From Enterococcus mundtii (GTDB lineage Bacteria; Bacillota; Bacilli; Lactobacillales; Enterococcaceae), in NCBI RefSeq assembly GCF_003957375.1, contig NZ_CP025473.1, positions 2,540,001 to 2,604,000 on the forward strand: DNA of 64,000 bases, read 5' to 3'. Shown here piece by piece: positions 13,952-23,667 of the stretch. The notes beneath the pieces are model-generated. The model was not told the origin of the DNA and searched no databases. It saw only the letters and a program-made list of their open reading frames with translations. The position numbers and the translations under genes were made by a program. Every line of letters begins with the position of its first letter. Positions within the stretch are counted from its first letter, which is position 1.

Positions 13952-16900
13952 CTATGCAGTCGCATATTTCTGTTCGCGCAATGCTTTGACAAATTGTTGG
14001 ATTTCTTGCAGCCAAACAGCAGTCGTTGTTTGAGGTGGCAAGGTCAAACGAATCATCATTTGTTCTTTTTCCACACCAAGTCCTGCTTTTAATTTTGTGG
14101 CAGTCAGCGCTTCAAATAATTGTTCAACCGTGTAGCGTTTTGTTCCCACTTTGCTCAACTTGAACACGATGGTTTGTTGTTGCTTACGAATCATCTCTAG
14201 CAATGCACGATCGCCATCCATTTTGATTTGTCCAATCGTCAACAAATGCGCGACTTCTTCAGGATATTCACCAAAACGATCCAGTAGATCTGCTTCTAAT
14301 TCTTCCAACATCTCTTGTGAATCCAATTCGCGAATCCGTTTATAGATTTCGATTTTTTGGCGTTGATCTGACACATAACTTTCTGGTAGATAGGCATCGA
14401 CGCCTAGATCGAGCTCCACAGAAGTTTTTTCTGTTTGCTGATTTTTACCTTGTTTACGAGCGACTGCCTCACTCAACATTTGAGAGTACATATCAAAACC
14501 AACAGCATCGATAAATCCATGTTGTTGCGCCCCTAGCAAGTTACCAGCACCACGGATCGATAAATCTCGCATCGCGATTTTAAATCCTGAACCCAATTCC
14601 GTAAAGTCTTTGATTGCTTGAAGACGCTTTTCACTGACTTCATTAAGGATTTTTTGCTGTTCGTACATAAAATAAGCATAAGCGACACGATTGCTTCGTC
14701 CGACACGTCCTCGTAATTGGTAAAGCGTAGATAGTCCCATATAATCGGCATTTTCTACGAAGAGTGTGTTTGCATTCGGGATATCCACTCCAGTTTCGAT
14801 GATCGTCGTCGTCACTAAGACATCATACTGTCCTTCGATAAAGTCGAATAGTGTGTTTTCCAGTTGGACTTCCGTCATCTGTCCATGGGCATAAGCGATT
14901 CTCGCTTCTGGAACTAATGCTTGAATTTCTTCTACTTTACGCTCAATCGTTTCTACACGATTATATAAGTAGAAAACTTGTCCTCCACGTCCCATCTCTC
15001 GCTGAATCGCTTCTCGGATCGCACCTGGATTTTTTTCCATCACATATGTTTGGATCGGATACCGATTCGCCGGTGGCGTTTCAATCACTGATAGATCCCG
15101 TACGCCTAGCATCGACATATGCAGCGTTCGTGGAATAGGTGTCGCTGTCAAAGTCAGCACATCCACTTGCGCACGCAATTGTTTCAAACGTTCTTTGTGT
15201 TTTACACCGAAACGTTGTTCTTCATCAACGATCAATAGACCTAAATCACTAAATTCAATATCTTTTGACAATACACGATGAGTACCCACAACAATATCTA
15301 GTTGTCCTGTGCGTAATTCTTCGATTGTTTCTTTTTGTTGTTTCTTTGTTCGGAAACGACTCAGCAAACCAACATTCACTGGGAATCCCTCAAAACGTTC
15401 CAACATCGTTTCGTAATGTTGTTGCGCCAAGATTGTTGTCGGCACAAGGAAGGCCACTTGTTTGCTTTCCTTGACTGCTTTAAAAGCAGCTCTTAACGCC
15501 ACTTCGGTTTTCCCGTAACCAACATCCCCCACTAATAAGCGGTCCATTGGTTTTTCTTTTTCCATATCTCGTTTGATTTCCGCTGCACTTCGGAGTTGGT
15601 CATCTGTTTCCGAATATGGAAAAGCATTCTCAAATTCTTTTTGATACGAGTCATCCGGACCAAATGCGTATCCTTTTTCTGCTTCTCTGACTGCATACAA
15701 TTGGATCAAGTCATCCGCAATATCTTCAATTTTTGAGGAGATCTTGCGTTTCGTTTTCGTCCATTCACTACCACCAAGTTTGTTGATTCGTGGTGTTTTG
15801 GATTCCGAAGCTACATATTTTTGGATCAAATTCAACTGCGTGACAGGAATAAATAGCTTATCATCATTTTGATAAATGATCGTCATATAATCTTGGTGGA
15901 CACCGTCGACTTCTAAGGTTTCCATACCGATATATTTCCCGATCCCATGATTCGCATGGACAACGTAATCTCCAGCTTTTAATTCGTTGTAGCTTTTTAG
16001 TCGTTCTGCATTCGTTACCGTTTGACGACGTGTCTGTTTTTTTGTTGTCTTTTGAAAAATCTCTTTTTCCGTGATCGTTACGATTTTTTCTTGTGGCAAC
16101 TCAAAACCTGTCATCAATGCGCCTTCGACTAATTGGACTTGTCCTTTGATCAGTTGGTCTGCTTCTGTTTCTACCACTAATATGTCTTCGTCACGCAACA
16201 TTTGTTCCGCCTTACGGATACGTTCTTTCGTTGGAATAAAGATGACGACTGTCTGCTCTTGTTTGCGCCAACGATCCATTTCCGTTTTCAGCAATGGCAT
16301 TTGTCCAAAGAACTGTTGCATCGTGCGATACTGGAACTGGTAAAGTGCTTGGAACCTGAGATTTCCCATTCCTTTTTGGAATAAAGAGAAAAAAGTGGTC
16401 GCAAATTTCTCTTTTTGGATGATCCCATGTACATCTGCCACAAATTGTTGTTCAGAGAATACGCGTAACTCACTGATTTTTTGTGTATGCCATTCCGCTG
16501 CTTCTCTCTCCATTTCGCGATTCGTTTCCATGATTCTTTGGTAATCGTCCACGATCAGCAAGCTATCTTGGGGAAAATAATCCAAAATCGATAAATGTTC
16601 AGGATACAAAAGATCCGCATAGAACTTCGCTTCGTCTGTCGGGACATTTCGTTTCCACTCCGAGATCAACTGACCGAAATAGTCATGCAAAAATTGTCGT
16701 TCAGTAGGTTCTGCGGTCGTTGCTAATTTCTTTTCTAAGAGGTTTTCTATTTTGTTGATACCGTCAAGCAGATTCTCTTGAGAATAAATTTGTTCACTTG
16801 TTGGTGGCAACCACACTTCTTCGATCTTTTCAATCGATCGTTGCGTATCAGCTTCGAAGTATCTCATGGAATCAATTTCGACATCAAATAATTCCACACG

Positions 16901-17473
16901 AACAGGGTATTCAAATGTCAAAGGATAGATATCAACAATACTCCCTCGCATACTAAATTCCCCAGGTTTTGCGACCATCTCTGTCCGCTCGTAGCCCATC
17001 AAGACGAGTTGTTGCGGTAATGAGTCCACGGCGATCTCGTCGCCAATCTGCCAATGTAATTGGGCATTGCTCCATGTTTCTTTATCAGGAAGACGTTTGT
17101 GCAATGCTGCCACTGGAAGAAGATAGATTCCTGGTTCATCTCGTTGCAAACGATTCAACGTCGCTACACGTTCAGCCCGAGCTTCAGGAGAAGAAAAAGC
17201 CATTTCTGCGGAAAGCACTTCATCTACTGGAAATAAGTGGATACTTTCAGCCGGCAGAACGTGTTGCAGATCCTCTGCCAATTGGTTGACGTAATATAAA
17301 TTCGGCATCAGGATAATCAGATTTTTATCCAGTTTTTTAAACGCATGTGCAAACAACAACGTCTTAGCAGATCCAGCTAAACCTGTAATCAACTGTCTAG
17401 ACATCCGTCGTTCAAGATTCATGGACCATTCAGCCACTTGAGCATCTTTGCCAATCAATTGGATCATATCCAT
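13952..17473 (-). CDS. mfd: Transcription-repair coupling factor Mfd
   Basis: Removes RNA polymerase stalled at DNA lesions and recruits UvrA. The 1,173-residue protein has a degenerate UvrB-like N-terminal module, the RNA-polymerase interacting domain (LKAGDYVVHANHGIGKY, near residue 500), a RecG-like translocase with Walker A GDVGYGKTEVALRAAF (about 647) and DEEQRFG (about 745), and the C-terminal TRCF domain. Length is normal. ATG at 17473 follows AGGAGA. It lies 17 bases after pth and before the flippase remnant. Confidence 0.97.
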   Translation of the reverse strand: MDMIQLIGKDAQVAEWSMNLERRMSRQLITGLAGSAKTLLFAHAFKKLDKNLIILMPNLYYVNQLAEDLQHVLPAESIHLFPVDEVLSAEMAFSSPEARAERVATLNRLQRDEPGIYLLPVAALHKRLPDKETWSNAQLHWQIGDEIAVDSLPQQLVLMGYERTEMVAKPGEFSMRGSIVDIYPLTFEYPVRVELFDVEIDSMRYFEADTQRSIEKIEEVWLPPTSEQIYSQENLLDGINKIENLLEKKLATTAEPTERQFLHDYFGQLISEWKRNVPTDEAKFYADLLYPEHLSILDYFPQDSLLIVDDYQRIMETNREMEREAAEWHTQKISELRVFSEQQFVADVHGIIQKEKFATTFFSLFQKGMGNLRFQALYQFQYRTMQQFFGQMPLLKTEMDRWRKQEQTVVIFIPTKERIRKAEQMLRDEDILVVETEADQLIKGQVQLVEGALMTGFELPQEKIVTITEKEIFQKTTKKQTRRQTVTNAERLKSYNELKAGDYVVHANHGIGKYIGMETLEVDGVHQDYMTIIYQNDDKLFIPVTQLNLIQKYVASESKTPRINKLGGSEWTKTKRKISSKIEDIADDLIQLYAVREAEKGYAFGPDDSYQKEFENAFPYSETDDQLRSAAEIKRDMEKEKPMDRLLVGDVGYGKTEVALRAAFKAVKESKQVAFLVPTTILAQQHYETMLERFEGFPVNVGLLSRFRTKKQQKETIEELRTGQLDIVVGTHRVLSKDIEFSDLGLLIVDEEQRFGVKHKERLKQLRAQVDVLTLTATPIPRTLHMSMLGVRDLSVIETPPANRYPIQTYVMEKNPGAIREAIQREMGRGGQVFYLYNRVETIERKVEEIQALVPEARIAYAHGQMTEVQLENTLFDFIEGQYDVLVTTTIIETGVDIPNANTLFVENADYMGLSTLYQLRGRVGRSNRVAYAYFMYEQQKILNEVSEKRLQAIKDFTELGSGFKIAMRDLSIRGAGNLLGAQQHGFIDAVGFDMYSQMLSEAVARKQGKNQQTEKTSVELDLGVDAYLPESYVSDQRQKIEIYKRIRELDSQEMLEELEADLLDRFGEYPEEVAHLLTIGQIKMDGDRALLEMIRKQQQTIVFKLSKVGTKRYTVEQLFEALTATKLKAGLGVEKEQMMIRLTLPPQTTTAVWLQEIQQFVKALREQKYATA

Positions 17474-17490
17474 CGTTTCATTCTCCTTTC

Positions 17491-18051
17491 TTAATTAAAT
17501 TGATTCATTGTATCTATAAATGAATGGTTATCCAATAGAAATTCAACAGCAGCGACAGATTGATCGATACTTTGTTCGATCAAGGGTTGCGTCTCTTTAC
17601 TAAAGGGACTGAGAACATGTTGGACGACTGTTCTTTTACCTTCTGGTCGACCAATACCAACTTTAATTCGATCAAAGATCGTACTATCCAAATGAGAGAT
17701 GATACTCTTGATCCCATTATGTCCGCCTGCACTTCCTTTTTGTCGTAAACGGATTTTCCCGATTGCTAAATCTAGGTCATCATAAACAACCACCAACTCT
17801 TCTGGATAGATCCCAAAGTAAGTCATCAAGGGCCCAACCGCTCGACCAGATTCATTCATAAATGTTTGGGGTTTGACTAATAAAATTTTCTCACCTTTAT
17901 GGAAAAATTCAGCTACTTCTGCTTCAAATGTGTTTTTCTTGAAGGTCGCTTGGTGTTTTTCAGCCAAACGATCCACCACCATAAATCCAACGTTATGCTT
18001 TGTATGTTCATATTTCGTTCCTGGGTTTCCAAGCCCTACGATCATTTTCAT
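17491..18051 (-). CDS. pth: Peptidyl-tRNA hydrolase
   Basis: Releases tRNA from prematurely dropped peptidyl-tRNA. The sequence begins MKMIVGLGNPGTKYEHTKHN (family motif GLGNPG, catalytic His in the TKHN segment) and carries FMNESGRAVGP and VVYDDLDLAIG. I choose ATG 18051, with GGATGAG seven bases upstream, giving 186 residues. An ATG four codons earlier lies inside that ribosome-binding site. It is the first gene of the pth-mfd-rqcP-divIC series. Confidence 0.95.
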   Translation of the reverse strand: MKMIVGLGNPGTKYEHTKHNVGFMVVDRLAEKHQATFKKNTFEAEVAEFFHKGEKILLVKPQTFMNESGRAVGPLMTYFGIYPEELVVVYDDLDLAIGKIRLRQKGSAGGHNGIKSIISHLDSTIFDRIKVGIGRPEGKRTVVQHVLSPFSKETQPLIEQSIDQSVAAVEFLLDNHSFIDTMNQFN

Positions 18052-18083
18052 TTCTGCGCTCATCCAATCTTATAAACAGCACA

Positions 18084-18117
18084 AAAGGCTGGACTGCTCA
18101 TAGGCGGTCCAGTCTTT
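18084..18117. promoter_or_regulatory. Hairpin in the pth leader (possible attenuator)
   Basis: A near-perfect 14-base-pair inverted repeat (core CTGGACTGC 18089-18097 with GCGGTCCAG 18104-18112, extended by AAAGG/TCTTT). It stands between a candidate pth promoter and the pth start, about 33 bases before the ATG. On the minus strand it is followed by only four U, on the plus strand by a T7 run a few bases later. It could attenuate pth transcription. Confidence 0.45.
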
Positions 18118-18149
18118 GACTCGATTTTTTTATTATTTTAGCTTCTATT

Positions 18150-18158
18150 AGTATAACA
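18150..18158 (-). promoter_or_regulatory. Candidate pth promoter (extended -10)
   Basis: On the minus strand TGTTATACT gives an extended -10 (TG, one base, TATACT; complement of 18150-18158). No good -35 is seen. Transcription would start near 18143 and give a leader of about 90 bases that contains the hairpin at 18084-18117. Confidence 0.45.
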
Positions 18159-18271
18159 CACAATCCTTTGTTACAGCTAAAAAGTGAAATTTAATAAATG
18201 AAAAAATGATTAAAATTATAATTCAAAACTAATGAAATCATTGGTTTTGCTAAATAGTGAAATAACGCACA

Positions 18272-18285
18272 TGTAAGCTTTTACA
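18272..18285 (+). promoter_or_regulatory. Candidate cre site (CcpA operator) of ldh
   Basis: TGTAAGCTTTTACA matches the catabolite-responsive element consensus TGWAANCGNTNWCA at 13 of 14 positions (central G is T). It lies just upstream of the -35 position, with its centre about 42 bases before the expected start. At that position CcpA activates lactate dehydrogenase in relatives such as Lactococcus. Inference from sequence only. Confidence 0.55.
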
Positions 18286-18305
18286 TATGGTACAACCTTG
18301 TTATC

Positions 18306-18314
18306 TGTTATATT
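18306..18314 (+). promoter_or_regulatory. ldh promoter (extended -10)
   Basis: TGTTATATT provides an extended -10 (TATATT at 18309-18314). The -35 place (about 18286-18291) has no TTGACA, which fits an activator-dependent promoter with the cre box directly upstream. Confidence 0.5.
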
Positions 18315-18355
18315 TTGTAACCAAATAGCGTGACAGCAAGCTTTTTCCATGTTAG

Positions 18356-19372
<1,017 letters not shown>

Positions 19373-19457
19373 TTAATTACTTGAGACGCTATCGTTCTCA
19401 CTAAAAAAGAATACACGTTGTTCCAGAAGTAATGTCTTCGAAAACAACCTCATCTTC

Positions 19458-19508
19458 ACAGGAAATCCTGAAAATCGACCTTCCATTTTCTAGGATTTCC
19501 TGTTTTTT
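19458..19508 (+). terminator. ldh terminator
   Basis: Perfect 12-base-pair stem ACAGGAAATCCT / AGGATTTCCTGT (19458-19469 and 19492-19503) followed by a T run. It is 85 bases after the stop. The stretch 19373-19457 shows no gene. Confidence 0.85.
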
Positions 19509-19616
19509 ATACATTTCGGATATAAAATCCTTACCTGACTATCGTTATTTTTCTAAGCAGTATGTTAATTTTTATATAAAGAGGGACATCATTTCGTCTT
19601 TTACCGTAAATTATGC

Positions 19617-19622
19617 TATGAT
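19617..19622 (+). promoter_or_regulatory. Candidate -10 of the L,D-transpeptidase gene
   Basis: TATGAT 46 bases upstream of the start codon is a good -10 element. No convincing -35 lies at the right distance. Confidence 0.4.
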
Positions 19623-19667
19623 AGAGTCGTTACACCCTATAACTATTATTATTAAGGAGTTGCAGAT

Positions 19668-21068
19668 ATGACAAGATCTTCTCATCGAAAAAAATCAATG
19701 CGTATTGGTTTGCTTTCTGTTCTCGGTGTGATTCTAGTATTAATCGGCTTTTACACCTACCGTAGTACATATTACACGAATCGTTTTCTTCCTAAAACGG
19801 AAGTCAATTCGATCAATGTAAGTAACCTGACTATCGACCAAGCAAATGACAAGCTAAAAGAAGCTTATTCCAATAAGACGATTTCAATCAAAGAAAACGG
19901 AACGGTTTGGAAAGAGATTGCAAAGTCCGATCTTGGTTATAAAAAGGATTTTTCAACTGATCTAGCTTCCATCTTGAAAAACCAAAATGCTTGGACTTGG
20001 GGAATGAACTATGTAGCTGCGGCCGAAAAACAAGAAATCGATCCATTAAGTGCGGAACGGGAACAACTGGATCAAACAATCGAGACATTGTCTACGGAAT
20101 TGACTGAATTGAATAAAGACCGTACGCCTACTGCCGATGCAACGATTGAAAAGTCTGGTGACTCATTTAAAATCAAGCCTGAAGTAAAAGGGAACACGGT
20201 CGATGTCGAAGCCGTTACGAAGGAATTGACAACTGTTGTCAATGATGGAAAAGATACAATTGATCTGACTGAGTTCCAAAAAGAACCAACGGTCACATCT
20301 ACAGATAAAAAGTTGACTGAGCAGTTAACGACAATGAATAATATCGCTAAAGTAAAAGGAACTTACAGTATCAATGGTGAAACAGTTACGATCCCTTCTT
20401 CACTCATCGTTGAATGGCTCACCTATGAAGATGGAAAACCTGTGCTTGATTCAGAAAAAGTTCGTCAATATGTTAGTGAACTTGGCGAAAAATACAATAC
20501 AAGTACGAATGATACTAAATTCAAAAGTACCAAACGTGGAGAAGTAACTGTTCCTGCTGGCACATTCAGTTGGACGATCCAAACAGATAGCGAAGTAACA
20601 GCTTTAACAGAAGCGATTTTAGCAGGACAAGATTTCACACGTTCACCAATTGTTCAAGGTAGTACAACTGCCGATCACCCATTGATTGAGGATACGTATA
20701 TTGAGGTCGATTTAGAGAATCAACATATGTGGTTCTACAAAGACGGGAAAGTAGCACTTGAAACAGATATCGTTTCAGGAAAACCTTCTACCCCTACTCC
20801 TCCTGGTGTCTTTTATGTCTGGAATAAAGAAGAAAATGCTGTATTAAGAGGAACGAACGATGATGGTACACCATATGAAAGTCCAGTGAACTATTGGATG
20901 CCAGTCGATTGGACAGGTATCGGTATCCACGATTCGGATTGGCAACCAGAATATGGCGGCGACTTATGGCGAACTCGAGGTTCTCATGGTTGTGTCAATA
21001 CGCCACCAGGTGTCATGAAAGAATTATTTGGAATGGTTGAAAAAGGTACGCCTGTTTTGATTTTTTAA
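19668..21068 (+). CDS. ldtfm: L,D-transpeptidase (LdtFM-like)
   Basis: Cross-links peptidoglycan stems 3-to-3 on the outer face of the membrane. In E. faecium this activity bypasses penicillin-binding proteins and confers beta-lactam resistance when tetrapeptide stems are available. The 466-residue protein has an N-terminal membrane anchor (about 11-30), two substrate-binding-like domains and a C-terminal YkuD domain with SHGCVN. Counting gives Cys442, His440, Ser439 and His421, the same positions as in published LdtFM. AAGGAG precedes the ATG. Monocistronic, with a strong terminator. Confidence 0.95.
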   Translation: MTRSSHRKKSMRIGLLSVLGVILVLIGFYTYRSTYYTNRFLPKTEVNSINVSNLTIDQANDKLKEAYSNKTISIKENGTVWKEIAKSDLGYKKDFSTDLASILKNQNAWTWGMNYVAAAEKQEIDPLSAEREQLDQTIETLSTELTELNKDRTPTADATIEKSGDSFKIKPEVKGNTVDVEAVTKELTTVVNDGKDTIDLTEFQKEPTVTSTDKKLTEQLTTMNNIAKVKGTYSINGETVTIPSSLIVEWLTYEDGKPVLDSEKVRQYVSELGEKYNTSTNDTKFKSTKRGEVTVPAGTFSWTIQTDSEVTALTEAILAGQDFTRSPIVQGSTTADHPLIEDTYIEVDLENQHMWFYKDGKVALETDIVSGKPSTPTPPGVFYVWNKEENAVLRGTNDDGTPYESPVNYWMPVDWTGIGIHDSDWQPEYGGDLWRTRGSHGCVNTPPGVMKELFGMVEKGTPVLIF

Positions 21069-21079
21069 TCGTAACTACT

Positions 21080-21118
21080 AGAGCACAGTTGCAGACACGC
21101 AACTGTGCTCTCTTTTTT
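21080..21118 (+). terminator. Terminator after the L,D-transpeptidase gene
   Basis: Perfect 13-base-pair stem AGAGCACAGTTGC / GCAACTGTGCTCT (21080-21092, 21099-21111), then CTTTTTT. The T run touches the stop codon of the convergent vanZ-like gene. Confidence 0.9.
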
Positions 21119-21623
21119 ACTTTCTCTTCTTTATAAAAGTAAATAAAATACATATAACTACTGCAGTCAATGCTCCCATCGAATCAAGCATGACATCTTG
21201 GAACATTGGTGTACGATCGCCTGTCAACATTTGATGGAACTCATCTAAACCGGCGTATCCTGTCGCAGATAACCAAGCAAGAACCCCCGTTAACCACCAG
21301 ATTTTCATTTTCGGGAATACGCCTAGATACAGACTACCTCCTAATAGAAAATAGGTACCAAAATGGGCGCCCTTTCTTAAAAAGAATTCAATGAATTTGC
21401 TGTATCCAGAATGGTCGATACTGATAATACTTTCTCCATAAGTAAATTGGATACCTGACAATGCCTCTTTAAAGGGTTGGTTTGGAAACCACGCATCAAT
21501 TCTTGAAAGTTGCGATTGTTGTCCATAGGTTTGCGAGGAGCTATAAAATAAAATAGCCATAATCATTAATGCAAACACTAAATAAAAATTCCCATTTTTT
21601 CTTTGTTTTTTTAAAAACTCCAT
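21117..21623 (-). CDS. VanZ-like membrane protein
   Basis: 168 residues with four hydrophobic segments: one near the N-terminus (about 13-27) and three in the VanZ domain. The domain has the family pattern RKGAHFGTYFLLG, then DEFHQMLTGDRTPMFQDVML (about 131-150). VanZ of Tn1546 gives low-level teicoplanin resistance, but the many chromosomal relatives have no known function, so no resistance is claimed. It is convergent with the L,D-transpeptidase gene and divergent from pepF. AGAGGTG precedes the ATG. Confidence 0.85.
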   Translation of the reverse strand: MEFLKKQRKNGNFYLVFALMIMAILFYSSSQTYGQQSQLSRIDAWFPNQPFKEALSGIQFTYGESIISIDHSGYSKFIEFFLRKGAHFGTYFLLGGSLYLGVFPKMKIWWLTGVLAWLSATGYAGLDEFHQMLTGDRTPMFQDVMLDSMGALTAVVICILFTFIKKRK

Positions 21624-21701
21624 AAGTCACCTCTTCTTTCTATGATAGCTTTTTTTTCATAAAACAACAATGATTTCTCCAAGACTTATTCCTTCTTTAA
21701 A

Positions 21702-21710
21702 TGCTATACT
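21702..21710 (+). promoter_or_regulatory. pepF promoter (extended -10)
   Basis: TGCTATACT forms an extended -10, 36 bases upstream of the pepF start. No clear -35. Confidence 0.45.
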
Positions 21711-21745
21711 AGAGATAGTACCATAAATATGAGAGGGGTTTTTTG

Positions 21746-23545
21746 ATGACTTATTCGCTTAACTGGGATTTAGATTCTATCTTTCCTGGAGGAAGTGCTT
21801 CAACTGAATTAAATGAACGTTTGGCTCAATTAGAACGACAAATAGAAACATATTACGAACAAATCAATCAATGGTCATTTTCATCCGAAGATATCGATTC
21901 TCTTGTGACGATTTTGGCACTTCAAGAAAAAGTAACCAATGGCTTCAGCCAATGTAATAGTTATATTACTGCTTTATTATCTGCTAATGTAAAAGATTCC
22001 GATGCAAAGATTTTGTCTGGTAAACTCTACGCTTCATTACCACGTTGGCAAGCAGCAGATACGATCTTATCGAAAAAATTTGCAGAAATATCTGACAATG
22101 AATGGACACACTTGATTACCCAAGATCAATTAGCTCCGATTGCTTTTCGTATGAACGAAATTCGTCGCGATGGCGCACGCTTGTTATCTGAAAACGAGGA
22201 GCACATTATCAATACATTATCTTTGGATGGTTTGAATGCCTGGAGTAGTCATTATGATACGATTGTCGCTAGTCTGACTGTACCATTTGAACAAGAGGGA
22301 GAAATCATTGAATTATCTGCTGGTCAAGCATTCAATAAAATGATGGGTGATCCTGATCCAGAAGTCCGCAAACAATTATTTACAGCTTGGGAAAATGCTT
22401 GGCAAGAAAAAGCACCTTTATTTACAGACACCTTGAATCATTTAGATGGGTTCCGTCTATCCACCTATAAACTACACGGTACAACAGATTTCTTACAAAA
22501 GCCTTTAGAATATAATCGCTTGAAAAAAGAAACATTAGATGTAATGTGGGAGACGATCCAAAAAAATAAACAACCCCTTGTCGATTACTTAACAAGAAAA
22601 GCCAATCTTTTCGGTAAAGAAAAAATGGAATGGCAAGACCAAGATGCACCGATCATTCTAGGAGATTTGAAAGAAAAAAACTTTACCTTTGATGAAGCGG
22701 CAGCATTTATCATTGAGAATTTCAATAAATTCAGTCCTAAAATGGCTGAATTTGCTCAAGACGCTTTTAACAAAAGTTGGATTGAAGCAGAGGATCGTCC
22801 TGGCAAACGACCTGGTGGTTACTGCACCGAATTGCCTGAAACACAAGAATCTAGAATCTTCATGACTTATAGCAATTCAGTTAACGAAGTCGCTACTTTA
22901 GCCCATGAGTTAGGTCATGCTTTCCATAGTAGTACGATGTGGGATCTTCCAGCGTTGAATCGTGAATACGCAATGAATGTTGCTGAAACAGCAAGTACCT
23001 TTGCAGAATTGATCGTAGCTGATGCAACACTTAAAGTGGCATCAACAAAAGAAGAAAAAATCAATTTATTGGATACGAAACTACAAAATGCTCTGGCTAT
23101 GTTCATGAATATCCATTCTCGTTTTATCTTTGAAAATCAATTCTATACTGCTCGACAAAAAGGACTAGTGGCAGAACAAGAGATCACTGATATGATGATC
23201 GAAGCGCAAAAAGAAGGCTATGCAAATGCATTATCAACTTATCATCCTTATTTCTGGGCAGCAAAACTACATTTCTTTATTGATGATGTACCGTTTTATA
23301 ATTTCCCTTATACCTTTGGTTACCTGTTCAGTCTAGGTATTTACGCCTATGCTAACGAGCAAGGTTCAAGTTTTGAACAAGAGTATATCGACTTACTACG
23401 CGATACTGCTTCAATGACAACGGAAGAATTGGCTCAAAAACACTTAGGTGTAGACTTAACGAAACCAGATTTTTGGCAAGCAGGCATCAACATGGTCTTA
23501 GCAGATATCCAAAACTTCATGGAATTGACGGAAGAATTTATTTGA
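21746..23545 (+). CDS. pepF: Oligoendopeptidase F (M3 family)
   Basis: Cytoplasmic zinc peptidase that cuts short peptides. The zinc motif is HELGH (in TLAHELGHAFHSS, near residue 390), with the downstream glutamate in a NVAETASTFAE segment, as in the M3B family. 599 residues is the normal length. I start at ATG 21746, seven bases after GAGGGG. The TTG just before it is in frame but closer to the ribosome-binding site. Single-gene unit with its own promoter and terminator. Confidence 0.95.
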   Translation: MTYSLNWDLDSIFPGGSASTELNERLAQLERQIETYYEQINQWSFSSEDIDSLVTILALQEKVTNGFSQCNSYITALLSANVKDSDAKILSGKLYASLPRWQAADTILSKKFAEISDNEWTHLITQDQLAPIAFRMNEIRRDGARLLSENEEHIINTLSLDGLNAWSSHYDTIVASLTVPFEQEGEIIELSAGQAFNKMMGDPDPEVRKQLFTAWENAWQEKAPLFTDTLNHLDGFRLSTYKLHGTTDFLQKPLEYNRLKKETLDVMWETIQKNKQPLVDYLTRKANLFGKEKMEWQDQDAPIILGDLKEKNFTFDEAAAFIIENFNKFSPKMAEFAQDAFNKSWIEAEDRPGKRPGGYCTELPETQESRIFMTYSNSVNEVATLAHELGHAFHSSTMWDLPALNREYAMNVAETASTFAELIVADATLKVASTKEEKINLLDTKLQNALAMFMNIHSRFIFENQFYTARQKGLVAEQEITDMMIEAQKEGYANALSTYHPYFWAAKLHFFIDDVPFYNFPYTFGYLFSLGIYAYANEQGSSFEQEYIDLLRDTASMTTEELAQKHLGVDLTKPDFWQAGINMVLADIQNFMELTEEFI

Positions 23546-23571
23546 TCATGCTTTCTAAGCAAGAAAATTTT

Positions 23572-23618
23572 AAAGGATCGAACAGACAGTTACCAAAACT
23601 GTTTGTTCGATCCTTTTT
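23572..23618 (+). terminator. pepF terminator
   Basis: 20-base-pair stem with one G-U pair (23572-23591 with 23597-23616), five-base loop and a short T run. Confidence 0.88.
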
Positions 23619-23626
23619 AGTTTCGT

Positions 23627-23661
23627 AAAAAAAGAACTAACTCACTTTAGAGTTAGTTCTT
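23627..23661 (-). terminator. sagA terminator
   Basis: Stem AAGAACTAACTC / GAGTTAGTTCTT (23632-23643 with 23650-23661), followed in minus sense by a U7 run. It lies just after the sagA stop and back to back with the pepF terminator. Confidence 0.88.
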
Positions 23662-23667
23662 CATAAA

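Noticed and set aside
18254-18270. Rex-type redox operator upstream of ldh (AGTGAAATAACGCAC)
   Set aside because: Only partly matches TTGTGA-N6-TCACAA, with the second half-site poor; the cre site nearby is a much better match.
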